Below, piece by piece: positions 1 through 9,282 of a DNA stretch of 64,000 nucleotides (position 1 is the first letter of the stretch; each line of letters starts with the position of its first letter). Under the pieces are notes generated by a model. It was not told the DNA's origin. It saw only the letters and a program-made list of their open reading frames with translations, and made no database searches. This DNA comes from Pirellulales bacterium (GTDB lineage: Bacteria > Planctomycetota > Planctomycetia > Pirellulales > JANQPP01). The translations under genes and the position numbers were made by a program. The DNA is taken from contig JANQPP010000211.1 of the NCBI GenBank assembly GCA_028289405.1, forward strand, positions 62,001 through 126,000. Direction: 5' to 3'.

Positions 1-2290
1 CCAACTTCGCTTGAACGTGCGCGATCTGGTCGCGGAACAGCGCGGCCAGGAATGGTCGTGGCAAGATCCCTTGGATCTGAACGCTTCGTTGGCTGCGTCA
101 GGAAAGGACGATTACCAGGTTCGCGTGCAGTTTCGCTCGTCCATAGCCCAAGGCGACTGCCAGGGCACGATGGAAGACGGCTTCGCGGCCATCGAATACG
201 ATCTGCGAAATCTTCACGCGGAATTGCGGCGGTTTGTCGATCTCGAAGGTTGGAATCTCGCCGGTAAGGGAAATCTGGACGTGCGGTGGCGAGCCGGCCC
301 CTCACAAAACACGCAAATCAAAATGGCGGGGACCTTGCGGGAGTTGGCTTTCGGATCCGATGCGGATCCTACGTGGAGCGAGTCCTATGTTCAGTATTCT
401 GGAGAGGCCAATCTCCGGGCGAACACGGACAGCACATCCCCTTGGGAATCCATTTCCGTGTCGCTGGAAACGTCGCACGAGACATGGCAAGTCTCGTATC
501 CGGCTGATCATCAAACGGACACAGCCAGCACTTCTTGGCCGCTGCGCGTCACGTGGCGAGGCGACTTGGCAAGTTGGTCGCGAGCCAACCGCGAAGCATG
601 GCTCCCCGACGGTTGGGAACTTCGCGGCACGGGCCGAGGCGAGGGACGGCTACTGCTCGGCGAAAAGATCCAGCGCGTCGAGGATCTCCGCGTGGACATC
701 GAGAACCTGCAAATGGGCAAACCTGGCTCTCAGATTAGCGAACCGCGAGTGGTCTTACAGGCAAATCTGTCGTGGAACGGCGAGACAAACGGACTCCGAA
801 TCGGTCCATGCAGTCTGAATTCGCGACAGGCCAAGCTCCAAGCGGAGGATATTCAGCTTGCTTTCGCGGAACATCGCACCACGGTCGCGGGCAACGCCGG
901 TTTCGAATGCGATCGCGAATTCCTACAGCGTTTGTTGGGGATAGAGGACTCGAATTCGAGTTCGCAGGATCGGATTGTCTGCCAACTCTCCTTCCGCCCT
1001 GGGGAAGACATTACGCAAATCAATCTGGCCGCATCGACGCAAGATTCGGAAGTGCAATCAGGGGGCAGTTCGCAGGCAGCGGATACTCCATCTTTGGACG
1101 CTCGCCTAACGGCGGAAGCCCGTTGGCGTCATGCCACGCAAGACTTGGAAATCGCCTCCCTGCAATGGGAGAGCCGTCCGGCGCGGGCCACGCTTGCCGG
1201 AGAGATTCGGGACTTGTCCGGAGAACCGCAAGTGGCCATCCAAGGTGAATTGAGCTACGACGTCCAAGAATTGATGGCTTACTTGCCCACAGGTTGGCGT
1301 GAAAACGTGCGTTTCACCGGACGTCATGCCTACCCGTTTCGCTTGCACGGCTCCCTCCCCTCATCGTCATCGAATGGTGTGAATGCCGCGGGTAAGTCAT
1401 TCACCGAGGAACCTTGGTTGTCGCGGCTCGCTGGCGACTTCCAAATCGGCTGGCAAAACGGAGTGCTGTTTGGACTTCCCTTGGGCGAGACCGTCCTGCG
1501 TACACAGTTAGCCGATGGACACCTCGTCTGGGAGCGGACGCGAATTCCGATCAGCGAAGGAAACTTGCACTGGGATGCTGCCTTGCGTCTGGTGCCGACG
1601 CCCAGAGAGCTTACCGTGGCCCGGGGACCACTCGTGGAACGGGTCCGCATCACCCCGCAAGCGTGCTCCGCCGGCTTGCAATACATCGCTCCGTTACTGG
1701 CTCAAGCCACGTCGGCGGAAGGAACATTCTCGTTGGACCTTGCGGAATGCCGCATCCCCTGGCAAGACCCCGCTCAGGGATCCCTCTCGGGGCAATTGAC
1801 GATTCATCGTGCCGAAGTCCGCCCGGGCCCCCTGGCGAGGGAAATCATGCTCTTGGCGGAACAAGTACGTGGGCTCACTCGAGGGCGTCCCTTGGAGGAT
1901 CTGCTCGAACCGTCCGCGCGACCCTTGCTGACCATCGACGACGAAACGACGGAATTCGCCATGGCCGAGGGCCGCGTCTACCACCGTGGATTCACCGTCG
2001 AAATAGGGGATGTACGCGTGACGACTTACGGCGCGGTCGGTTTGGACCAGTCTTTGCAGATCGTCGCGCAAGTCCCCATTGACCCGGAATGGCTCCGGAA
2101 TACGCCCCGGCTGCAATTCCTGGGAAACCAAGTGTTGGAAGTCCCCATCGGTGGCACGTTACAGCGTCCTCAGGCCGACCGCCGCGCCCTGATGCAACTA
2201 AATTCACAACTGTTTCGCGGCGCCGCTCAGGAATTACTTCGCCAAGGCATCGAAGAGGGACTTCAACGTCTGCTCCAACGGGGCCGCTAG
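1..2290 (+). CDS. AsmA-like envelope protein, 3' part
   Basis: The reading frame is open from the first bases of the window to a TAG at 2288-2290, so this is the C-terminal ~760 residues of a longer protein; a TTG at 11 is not needed as a start. The visible part is rich in short beta-strand-like stretches without clear membrane helices. Its last ~150 residues (calculated orthogonality of strands such as VGLDQSLQIVAQVPIDPEWL, then a predicted amphipathic tail with many Gln, Leu and Arg) resemble the C-terminal region of AsmA/TamB-like proteins of Gram-negative envelopes, which bridge or move lipids between membranes. That family call is by general look and is uncertain; the coding status is not. 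The next gene is 350 bases downstream, so it is probably the end of its own unit. Confidence 0.8.
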   Translation, partial: QLRLNVRDLVAEQRGQEWSWQDPLDLNASLAASGKDDYQVRVQFRSSIAQGDCQGTMEDGFAAIEYDLRNLHAELRRFVDLEGWNLAGKGNLDVRWRAGPSQNTQIKMAGTLRELAFGSDADPTWSESYVQYSGEANLRANTDSTSPWESISVSLETSHETWQVSYPADHQTDTASTSWPLRVTWRGDLASWSRANREAWLPDGWELRGTGRGEGRLLLGEKIQRVEDLRVDIENLQMGKPGSQISEPRVVLQANLSWNGETNGLRIGPCSLNSRQAKLQAEDIQLAFAEHRTTVAGNAGFECDREFLQRLLGIEDSNSSSQDRIVCQLSFRPGEDITQINLAASTQDSEVQSGGSSQAADTPSLDARLTAEARWRHATQDLEIASLQWESRPARATLAGEIRDLSGEPQVAIQGELSYDVQELMAYLPTGWRENVRFTGRHAYPFRLHGSLPSSSSNGVNAAGKSFTEEPWLSRLAGDFQIGWQNGVLFGLPLGETVLRTQLADGHLVWERTRIPISEGNLHWDAALRLVPTPRELTVARGPLVERVRITPQACSAGLQYIAPLLAQATSAEGTFSLDLAECRIPWQDPAQGSLSGQLTIHRAEVRPGPLAREIMLLAEQVRGLTRGRPLEDLLEPSARPLLTIDDETTEFAMAEGRVYHRGFTVEIGDVRVTTYGAVGLDQSLQIVAQVPIDPEWLRNTPRLQFLGNQVLEVPIGGTLQRPQADRRALMQLNSQLFRGAAQELLRQGIEEGLQRLLQRGR

Positions 2291-2640
2291 CGCATTTCTT
2301 CGAACAAAATCTGAAGAGCCGGATCCGTGCGGCACCGGAGCGCGTTCAGATCTCACACAGCGGCATTTTCGCCGTTTCGACTCGTCATTCGGCGCGCGGC
2401 GTTATCGGTAGCCACGTGACGAATGCTCACATGCATGGCGCCCGACATTAACACCGGCAAGAAGCTTGGCCACGGTCGCTCATATAGCCACGAGAGCCAT
2501 GTCCAAAGGTTGAAGCTCCCTTGGTGCGCTGCTTGGAGTGGCGGTCTGCCCGCGTATCGCTCGAAAATAATTCGAGATCTCGCCGAAATTGATGTAACTT
2601 TTTCCGGAGTTTCGGTAAAAGCCTGTGCCGCGGAGGAATT
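2291..2640. other. Gene-free spacer before the sigma factor
   Basis: 350 bases with no credible gene on either strand; the short open frames here are not preceded by ribosome sites and look like chance. The last 50 bases hold a GTAACTT at 2594-2600, loosely like an ECF -35 box (GGAACTT), and a GGAGG ribosome site at 2633-2637. An autoregulated ECF promoter is possible but not demonstrated. Confidence 0.5.
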
Positions 2641-3162
2641 ATGGGCAAACTGGAAAGCCGGGAACAATTCATTCGGCAGCTCACGGAGCATCAAAATCGG
2701 CTCTACGGGTATGCCTATTCGTTGTTAGGTGACCACGGCCAGGCGGCGGACGTCGTGCAGGAGACCAACCTCATTTTATGGCGAAAGGTCGACGAGTTTC
2801 AGCCGAGCAAGCCGTTCTTGCCTTGGGCGTTTGCGATCACCCGATTTCAGGTGCTGGCTTTCCTGCGGGACCACCAGCGAGACCGGTTGCTACTCGATGC
2901 GGAGCTTGTGGAGGCCATGAGCGACGAAGTGGAGCGGAAGGCCGAAAAGTTTGATGCCATGCGCGTGGCGCTGCGGCACTGCGTGCAATTGCTCTCGACC
3001 AACAATCGTGAGCTCGTCGAACGGCGGTACTACCGAGGAATGTCTCTGACGGACATCGCCGAGGCGGCGGACCGCACGATCGGAGCGATCAAAGTAGCGC
3101 TGATGCGCAGCCGGCGGCAATTGGCCGAATGCGTGCGGAAGCGTCTCGCGGTGGAGCACTGA
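2641..3162 (+). CDS. ECF-type RNA polymerase sigma factor
   Basis: 173 residues, the normal size for an extracytoplasmic-function sigma factor. Region 2 spans roughly residues 15-85, with the DVVQETNLILWRKVDEF stretch and the conserved PWAFAITRFQVLAFLRD segment that binds core polymerase and melts the -10. Region 4, about residues 115-165, has the helix-turn-helix YRGMSLTDIAEAADRTIGAI that reads the -35. The wording of both regions is that of the planctomycete/verrucomicrobial sigma family often paired with FecR proteins. The ATG at 2641 follows GGAGGAATT closely. The next gene starts 3 bases after the stop, so the two are co-transcribed and that FecR/LamG protein is the likely membrane anti-sigma or regulator. 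Family is certain; target genes are inferred to be the downstream module. Confidence 0.93.
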   Translation: MGKLESREQFIRQLTEHQNRLYGYAYSLLGDHGQAADVVQETNLILWRKVDEFQPSKPFLPWAFAITRFQVLAFLRDHQRDRLLLDAELVEAMSDEVERKAEKFDAMRVALRHCVQLLSTNNRELVERRYYRGMSLTDIAEAADRTIGAIKVALMRSRRQLAECVRKRLAVEH

Positions 3163-3165
3163 ACC

Positions 3166-4833
3166 ATGCATGTCGATCTCGAAGAACTTGATTCCCTCCT
3201 CTTCGACTGGGAGTCCGGCTCATTGGACGAGGACGGGATCAAACGAATCCGCGAGATGTTGAGGAAGGATGCGGACGCGCGATCACATTTCGTGACCACG
3301 CAGATGATCAGTGCGGCGATGCAGGCTGACGCCAACGCGGCGCTCGATTTACCTTTCCATGGCGATTCACACTCGGAACCTGATTTCAATTCCAAATCGA
3401 CGACACCGAATCGACGCGTCCGCGCTCCCTATTTTTGGATTTCGATCGCGGCCTCGCTGCTCGCCTGCATGACGGGGAGTTGGCTCGTTTATTCTCACAT
3501 CACGGGTGGATTCCCTCGACCGTCACCGATCGTGGGAAACAATGGCCGCGGATTGCGTGATGCATCAAAAGAACCGACCGCGCAAGGGGTTGCATTGGTG
3601 ACGCGTCTGGTCGGCGTCACCTGGGGTAGCGGGCAAGCCGGGATTGAAGTCGGCCAGGCCCTGCTGCCTGGACGGTTCGCGATCCAGGCAGGGCATGCTC
3701 AGATCGAATTCTTTTGCGGTGCGACCGTCGTCGTTGAGGGTCCGGCGGAACTCCATCTGGAGTCCGCCACGCGTGCCCGGGTGAAGCAGGGCCGGTTGCG
3801 GGCCCATGTACCGCCGGCCGCGCGCGGCTTCTCGCTTAAAGTCGATGATCTGCGGGTCGTCGATTTGGGAACCGAGTTTGGCCTGTCTGTTTCCGCTAGC
3901 GGCACGAACGTGCAAGTATTCGATGGCGAAGTCGAGTTACACCCCCCGGCAAGCGAGCGAAGGCTTGTGAAGTCCGGCGAGGCGATCGTCCGGACGGCCC
4001 AAGGGGAGTATCAGGCGGCACGGGCGGTTTCGGCGAGTTTCGTCGGCATCGCCGATCTCGAATCACTCGCCCAGCTTCAAGAGTCGGCCCGCTATCGGCA
4101 GTGGGAAACCTGGTCGGCCGGCCTGCGGCATGATCCCCGCTTGATCGCCTACTATTCTTTTGATGAACCGGGGGACTGGAAGCGGCGGCTGGCGTGTAGC
4201 AACGAGCCAGCAAATCGCGAACTCGACGGAGCCATTGTCGGCGCCCAGGAAGTGGCTGGCCGGTGGAGCGGGAAACGGGCGCTTGAGTTCAAACAGCCGG
4301 CGGATCGCGTTCGCGTGCAAATCCCTGGCGAATATGGTTCACTGTCACTGATCTGCTGGGTAAAGATCGACAGCCTGGATCGCTGGTACAACTCGCTGTT
4401 TTTGACCGACGGATATGAAAAAGGCGAGCCACATTGGCAGATTCTGGACGATGGCCGCCTGTATTTCTCGGTGCGCCCCGTCGAGCGCGGTGAATCCGGA
4501 CCACGGGACTACAAGGCTCTGTCTCCTCCTTTTTGGGAGCCTTCCATGCACGGAAAGTGGATCCACTTGGCCGTCACCTGCGATGTCGAGACGAATGCGA
4601 TAGTACATTATTTGAACGGTCAAATACTCAGCCGTCACACCGTTCCGGAGTCACGCATGCCGACGACCACACGAATCGGCACGGCTTCGATCGGCAACTG
4701 GGCATTGCCGACATTATCTGAAACGGAATTCGCCATTCGGAATCTTAACGGCAGCATGGGCGAGTTTGCCCTCTTCGCGGCGGCACTGACCGCGGAGGAA
4801 ATCCAGGAGATCTACCAATATGGCAAGCCATAA
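3166..4833 (+). CDS. FecR-domain / LamG-domain membrane protein
   Basis: 555 residues. Residues 1-65 are a cytoplasmic acidic segment that could hold the sigma factor. One membrane helix lies at about 88-109 (FWISIAASLLACMTGSWLVY). A FecR domain covers about 145-260 (VVVEGPAELHLES, VVDLGTEFGLSV, VQVFDGEVELH). From about 325 to 553 there is a LamG/concanavalin-A-like jelly-roll domain (YYSFDEPGDW, ISLDRWYNSLF-like, GKWIHLAVTCD, GSMGEFALFAAALTAEEI), which in this family binds glycans. The layout fits a one-pass regulator that senses a ligand outside the membrane and controls the ECF factor encoded 3 bases upstream. The stop overlaps the start of the next gene by 14 bases, showing translational coupling. 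Ligand and direct anti-sigma activity are inference. Confidence 0.88.
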   Translation: MHVDLEELDSLLFDWESGSLDEDGIKRIREMLRKDADARSHFVTTQMISAAMQADANAALDLPFHGDSHSEPDFNSKSTTPNRRVRAPYFWISIAASLLACMTGSWLVYSHITGGFPRPSPIVGNNGRGLRDASKEPTAQGVALVTRLVGVTWGSGQAGIEVGQALLPGRFAIQAGHAQIEFFCGATVVVEGPAELHLESATRARVKQGRLRAHVPPAARGFSLKVDDLRVVDLGTEFGLSVSASGTNVQVFDGEVELHPPASERRLVKSGEAIVRTAQGEYQAARAVSASFVGIADLESLAQLQESARYRQWETWSAGLRHDPRLIAYYSFDEPGDWKRRLACSNEPANRELDGAIVGAQEVAGRWSGKRALEFKQPADRVRVQIPGEYGSLSLICWVKIDSLDRWYNSLFLTDGYEKGEPHWQILDDGRLYFSVRPVERGESGPRDYKALSPPFWEPSMHGKWIHLAVTCDVETNAIVHYLNGQILSRHTVPESRMPTTTRIGTASIGNWALPTLSETEFAIRNLNGSMGEFALFAAALTAEEIQEIYQYGKP

Positions 4834-7651
4834 ATGGCGCCGAACTATCATTGTCGCGATCGGCCTGTCGGCGGTACTACTCGGCTCCTCGATAAGCCGT
4901 GCTGACGATTCGGCCGCCGGTCTGGATCAGGCTACGGCTGAGCGCCTGTTTACGCTGCGCGTGTTGCCGATCCTCAAAGGGAAGTGCTTTGGTTGTCATG
5001 GCCAAGATCCCAGCGATATTCGTGGCGATCTCAACTTGCTGACACGGCAAGGCATGCTCGAGGGAGGTGAATCGGGCGAACCTTCAGTGATTCCAGGCAA
5101 GCCGGCAGAGAGTCCGCTGTATCAAGCCGTCTTGTGGGAAGGCTACGAAATGCCTCCCAAGGAGAATGACCGGCTGACGAAGGAGGAGACGCAGCACATT
5201 CGCCAATGGATCGCCTCTGGAGCCCCTTGGCCCGACGCCGAGACACAACTCCAAATCCAAAAGCAGGAATGGTCGGTGGCCGAAACGACGGACGGAATCG
5301 TCGTTCCCACCAGCGGCGGTCTCTCCGACGATTGGACCTATCGGCGGTATCGCCCCGAAGACCTTTGGGCCTTCAGGCCGGTTCAGGCGGAAGATATCGA
5401 CCACCTCGAATCCAGCGGCCAGCACCCGATCGATGCCTTTATCCAACGCAAACTGCGTGAAGCCTCTTTTGAGCCCGCTCCTCAGGCTGATCCGAGGACG
5501 CTGATTCGCCGCGCGAATTTCGACCTGATCGGATTGCCACCGAAGCCCTTCGAGGTCGATGCATTTCTCTCCGCCTGGGAGCAGGACCCACCGCGGGCGT
5601 GGAACGGCCTGATTGACCGGTTGCTCGGCAGCCCACACTACGGCGAACGTTGGGCGCAACACTGGCTCGATGTCGCCCGCTATGCCGACACGGGCGGCTA
5701 CTCGAACGACTATGAACGTTCGAACATGTGGCGGTACCGGGATTACGTCATCCGCTCCTTCAACGAGGATAAGCCGTACGATGAGTTCGTGGTCGAGCAA
5801 CTTGCTGGCGATGAATTATGGGAACAACAGCCGGAAGAAGCGCGCGATCCCGAGCTACTCATTGCCACGGGCTTCTTGAGGCTAGGGCCATGGGATCCGG
5901 CAATGGTCAAAAACCCGGAAGCGCGGCAGATCTACCTGGACGACGTTGTCAATTCGGTCGGCCAGACGTTTATGTCAACCACGTTGCGTTGCGTGAAGTG
6001 TCACGATCACAAGTTCGACCCGATTCCCACACGGGACTACTACCGTATTTATGCCGCTTTCGCTGGCACGCAATTGGCGGAGCGGCAGACCCCTTTTCTG
6101 CCCCAAGAAAACCTCGAGGGTTTTGCAGAGGGACAGAGCCATGTCCAGCATCTGCTCGAATTTGCCCAGGCGGAAAAGCAAGCGTTGCTGGATCAACAGG
6201 AAGCGGCCGCGCGGGAGTGGTATCGTGAACACAACCTCCCCTACATGAACGCGGAAGAGCGGAAGGGTGCTCCGGACGAAAAGAAACCTCCCCGGCATGT
6301 CGGGCTGAACTACGTGGACGAAGGACAACTCAAAGTCCGCGAACAGGACGAGTGGATCTGGGTCCGGCGATTGGAGCGTTACGAGCCGATTGTCCAGAGC
6401 GTCTACAACGGCCCCGATCCCAAATGGCTTAACGCCCGCAAGTTACGGAAGCCCGAGAATGTTGAGCAAAATGTTCAGCTCGTGAGTTACATCTTGACCG
6501 GCGGCTCGCTGGAAGCCCCAGGCGAGGAAGTGCGCCCCGGCGTGGTGAGCGCGCTCGGTCTACCCGTCAATCCCAAGGCGGACGATCCCTACGTCACGGG
6601 CGAGGACTTGGCCGGCCGGCGTTTGGCGTTGGCCAGATGGATCGCCGACCCCGGCAATCCACTCACGACTCGTTCCATCGTCAATCGCGTCTGGCAATAT
6701 CACTTCGGCAAGCCGCTTGCTGGCAACCCGAACAATTTCGGCGTCAAAGGTGCCAAACCGACGCATCCGGAACTGCTCGATTGGCTGGCGGCTGACTTCG
6801 TGAGCGGCGGGTGGAAGATGAAGCGGCTACACAGGCTGATCATGACGTCCAAAACCTACATGCAATCGAGCGAACATCCGAATTTGGAAACGCTGCGGGC
6901 ATCCGATCCCAACAACGACCGCCTGGCGTACTTTCCCACGCGTCGCTTGACGGCGGAAGAACTGCGGGACGCGATGCTCCGAGTCACCGGCGAGCTGAAC
7001 CCGACCGTTGGCGGCCTGCCGGTCATGCCGGAAATCAACATAGAAGTGGCTCTGCAGCCGCGAATGATTCAGTTCTCTCTCGCCCCGGCCTACCAGCCGT
7101 CGCGCACTCCAGAACGACGCAATCGGCGTAGCATTTATGCCTATCGTGTCCGTGGACAAGCCGACCCCTTCATGGAGGTATTCAACCTGCCGAACCCCAA
7201 CGAATCATGTGAAATGCGGGACGACGCCTCCGTTTCGCCGCAGGCATTCACGCTCATGAACAGCGAACTGACGAACGACCGGGCCATTGCGTTCGCGTTG
7301 CGATTGGAGCGGGAAGCCCCGTCTTTGGAACAGCAAGTCCATCTGGCTTTCGAACTCTGCTTTGGCCGGCCTCCCTCCGCGAAGGTCCGAGAACGGTTGA
7401 CCGCCTATGTAGGGCGAATGCGAGAATATCACGATGGCCTCGAGCCACGAGCCCCCACGTACCCAACGCGTATCACACGCTCGCTGGTGGAGGAGTTCTC
7501 CGGCAAGCCGTTCGAATACGAAGAGATTCTGCCAGTATTCGAGAACTACGTCTACGACAAGAAGGCCAGCGACGTCAACGCGGAAACACGTGCCCTGGCG
7601 GACTTGTGCCTTATGCTCTTCAACACCAACGAATTTACGTACCTGTATTGA
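4820..7651 (+). CDS. PSCyt1-DUF1549-DUF1553 cytochrome-c-like protein
   Basis: 943 residues, typical of the large planctomycete surface proteins with these three domains. Residues 1-29 form an export signal. A PSCyt1 c-type heme site CFGCH is at 56-60. DUF1549 follows at about 200-420 and contains a second heme-like motif, C391-V-K-C394-H395, in the conserved CVKCHDHKFDPIP context. DUF1553 fills the C-terminal half (RRLALARWIADPGNPLTTR, then SIVNRVWQYHFGKP). Members are nearly always paired with a DUF1501 protein, as here 7 bases downstream, and often with sulfatases and glycan-related genes. The exact reaction is not known; electron transfer during breakdown of complex glycans has been proposed. 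The start at 4820 lies inside the end of the preceding gene, so expression is coupled. Confidence 0.92.
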   Translation: MASHKWRRTIIVAIGLSAVLLGSSISRADDSAAGLDQATAERLFTLRVLPILKGKCFGCHGQDPSDIRGDLNLLTRQGMLEGGESGEPSVIPGKPAESPLYQAVLWEGYEMPPKENDRLTKEETQHIRQWIASGAPWPDAETQLQIQKQEWSVAETTDGIVVPTSGGLSDDWTYRRYRPEDLWAFRPVQAEDIDHLESSGQHPIDAFIQRKLREASFEPAPQADPRTLIRRANFDLIGLPPKPFEVDAFLSAWEQDPPRAWNGLIDRLLGSPHYGERWAQHWLDVARYADTGGYSNDYERSNMWRYRDYVIRSFNEDKPYDEFVVEQLAGDELWEQQPEEARDPELLIATGFLRLGPWDPAMVKNPEARQIYLDDVVNSVGQTFMSTTLRCVKCHDHKFDPIPTRDYYRIYAAFAGTQLAERQTPFLPQENLEGFAEGQSHVQHLLEFAQAEKQALLDQQEAAAREWYREHNLPYMNAEERKGAPDEKKPPRHVGLNYVDEGQLKVREQDEWIWVRRLERYEPIVQSVYNGPDPKWLNARKLRKPENVEQNVQLVSYILTGGSLEAPGEEVRPGVVSALGLPVNPKADDPYVTGEDLAGRRLALARWIADPGNPLTTRSIVNRVWQYHFGKPLAGNPNNFGVKGAKPTHPELLDWLAADFVSGGWKMKRLHRLIMTSKTYMQSSEHPNLETLRASDPNNDRLAYFPTRRLTAEELRDAMLRVTGELNPTVGGLPVMPEINIEVALQPRMIQFSLAPAYQPSRTPERRNRRSIYAYRVRGQADPFMEVFNLPNPNESCEMRDDASVSPQAFTLMNSELTNDRAIAFALRLEREAPSLEQQVHLAFELCFGRPPSAKVRERLTAYVGRMREYHDGLEPRAPTYPTRITRSLVEEFSGKPFEYEEILPVFENYVYDKKASDVNAETRALADLCLMLFNTNEFTYLY

Positions 7652-7658
7652 GGTTCCC

Positions 7659-9083
7659 ATGCATAGGAAACACGCGATCTGCTCGCGTCCAATTTCGAAT
7701 TCCGTGACGCGACGCCAGTTTCTGTATGGCCTGGGCGCGTCCCTCGGCTCGGTCGCGCTAACGGATCTGATGGCCTCGGAGGCGCCGCCCGCGGCGGGTC
7801 CGCTTGCGCCCAAGCAGCCCATGCATACGCCCCGGGCGAAGAACATCATCATGCTGTTCATGGAGGGCGGCCCCGGGCATATGGATACCTTCGACCCCAA
7901 GCCCGAACTCGCGCGGCTGCACAAGACGGAATCCCGAAGGACGCGAGGTCTGGAAACCGGCTTCAAATTCTTTGTCGGCAGCCCGTTTCGATTTCGGAAG
8001 GTGGGCGACACCGGCATCGAGATGTGTGATCAATGGAAGCACCTTGCCGACCCGGAAGTCGCGAACGAGCTCTGCAACTACCGCGGCTGCACGGCGGAGT
8101 CGCTCAATCACCCCGAGGCGCTGTTCCACATGAACACCGGCAGCCGCCTGGGCGGAGATCCCGCCGTCGGGTCGTGGGTCACTTACGGGCTCGGCACGGA
8201 GAATCAAAACCTCCCAGGCTACGTCGTGATGACGGAGCTCGCTTTGCCACAAGGCGGATCGACGAATTGGAGCAACGGTTTTCTGCCCGCGCACTACCAG
8301 GGGACGCGTTTGCGGCCTATCGGCAGTCCGATCCTCGACCTCGCTCCGCCCACGCACAAGTCCCGCGATCACCAGCGGCAATTCCTCGACGAACTCGCCT
8401 TCCTGAACGAACGGCACGCGCAAGCCCATCCGGGGCATCGAGAGCTTGCCGCGCGGGCGGAGAGCTACGAACTCGCCTTCCGCATGCAGACGGAAGTGCC
8501 GGGCGTGATCAACCTCGATGGTGAGACGCGTCACACGCATGAGATGTACGGCTTGGATGATCCAGACACGGCGGCATTTGGACGGCAGTGCCTCATGGCC
8601 AGGCGGCTTGTCGAGAATGGGGTCCGTTTCGTGCAGATTTTCAGCGGCGGTTGGGACAGTCACGACTACCTGGAACGCGGCCACACCGCTCGGATCAAGA
8701 GCGTCGACAAGCCCATGGCGGCGCTGATCAAGGACCTGAAAGCTCGTGGCATGCTGGACGACACATTGGTCATTTGGACGGGAGAGTTTGGCCGCACGCC
8801 GGACAACAACAAACGCGGCGGCGTCTACTCGCTTGGGCGTGGCCATAACGCCGATGCGATGACGATGCTGCTCGCCGGTGGCGGCATCAAGCCGGGAGTC
8901 GTCGGCGCGACCGATGAAATTGGAGCCGAGGCGGTCGAGTGCGTGCATCCTATCCGTGATCTGCATGTCACTCTGCTGCATCTGCTGGGGCTAGACGATA
9001 ACAAGCTCACTTACTTTCACGCCGGCCGCTTCAAACAACTTAGCCAATTTGGAGGGCAACTGATTCCCGAATTAATTGGGTAA
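7659..9083 (+). CDS. DUF1501 family Tat-exported protein
   Basis: 474 residues from the ATG at 7659, which begins 8 bases after the upstream stop; upstream extension of the open frame runs back into the previous gene and is ignored. A twin-arginine signal is visible at residues 17-34 (TRRQFLYGLGASLGSVAL). The body carries the DUF1501 signature EGGPGHMDTFDPKPEL near residue 70, and the DSHDYLERGHTARIK-like and WTGEFGRTPDNN segments that resemble alkaline-phosphatase/sulfatase-fold metal sites. DUF1501 proteins are partners of the PSCyt1/DUF1553 proteins in planctomycetes, and the tight linkage here supports a shared complex or pathway in the periplasm or on the surface. Enzymatic activity is unproven. 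Confidence 0.92.
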   Translation: MHRKHAICSRPISNSVTRRQFLYGLGASLGSVALTDLMASEAPPAAGPLAPKQPMHTPRAKNIIMLFMEGGPGHMDTFDPKPELARLHKTESRRTRGLETGFKFFVGSPFRFRKVGDTGIEMCDQWKHLADPEVANELCNYRGCTAESLNHPEALFHMNTGSRLGGDPAVGSWVTYGLGTENQNLPGYVVMTELALPQGGSTNWSNGFLPAHYQGTRLRPIGSPILDLAPPTHKSRDHQRQFLDELAFLNERHAQAHPGHRELAARAESYELAFRMQTEVPGVINLDGETRHTHEMYGLDDPDTAAFGRQCLMARRLVENGVRFVQIFSGGWDSHDYLERGHTARIKSVDKPMAALIKDLKARGMLDDTLVIWTGEFGRTPDNNKRGGVYSLGRGHNADAMTMLLAGGGIKPGVVGATDEIGAEAVECVHPIRDLHVTLLHLLGLDDNKLTYFHAGRFKQLSQFGGQLIPELIG

Positions 9084-9088
9084 CAGTC

Positions 9089-9118
9089 GCGACACCCCAC
9101 CCCGCCAACAGCTATAAT
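9089..9118 (+). promoter_or_regulatory. Possible sigma-70-type promoter for the sulfatase
   Basis: A perfect TATAAT stands at 9113-9118, with GCGACA at 9089-9094 (four of six matches to TTGACA) 18 bases upstream. It lies 6 bases after the end of the DUF1501 gene and would give a ~160-base leader before the sulfatase ATG. Consensus match only. Confidence 0.4.
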
Positions 9119-9282
9119 CTTCGCTTCCTGAATGCCTGTTCGAATTGCTTTAAGCGTGCTTGGAACGGCAACCTGAAATCGTATTCGCATATCACCAGGA
9201 TAGGCAGATAATCCACGCGTGATCGACGCGCCCTCTTAACCAACGATGTTCAACGAGACACTCCGCATGGGGAAGGACTGAA

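Noticed and set aside
2594..2618. ECF-type promoter before the sigma factor (GTAACTT ... GGTAAA)
   Set aside because: Spacing and the -10 match are poor; kept only as a remark in the spacer entry.
7758..8981. 407-codon open frame on the minus strand
   Set aside because: Antisense of the DUF1501 gene; no ribosome site or motif.
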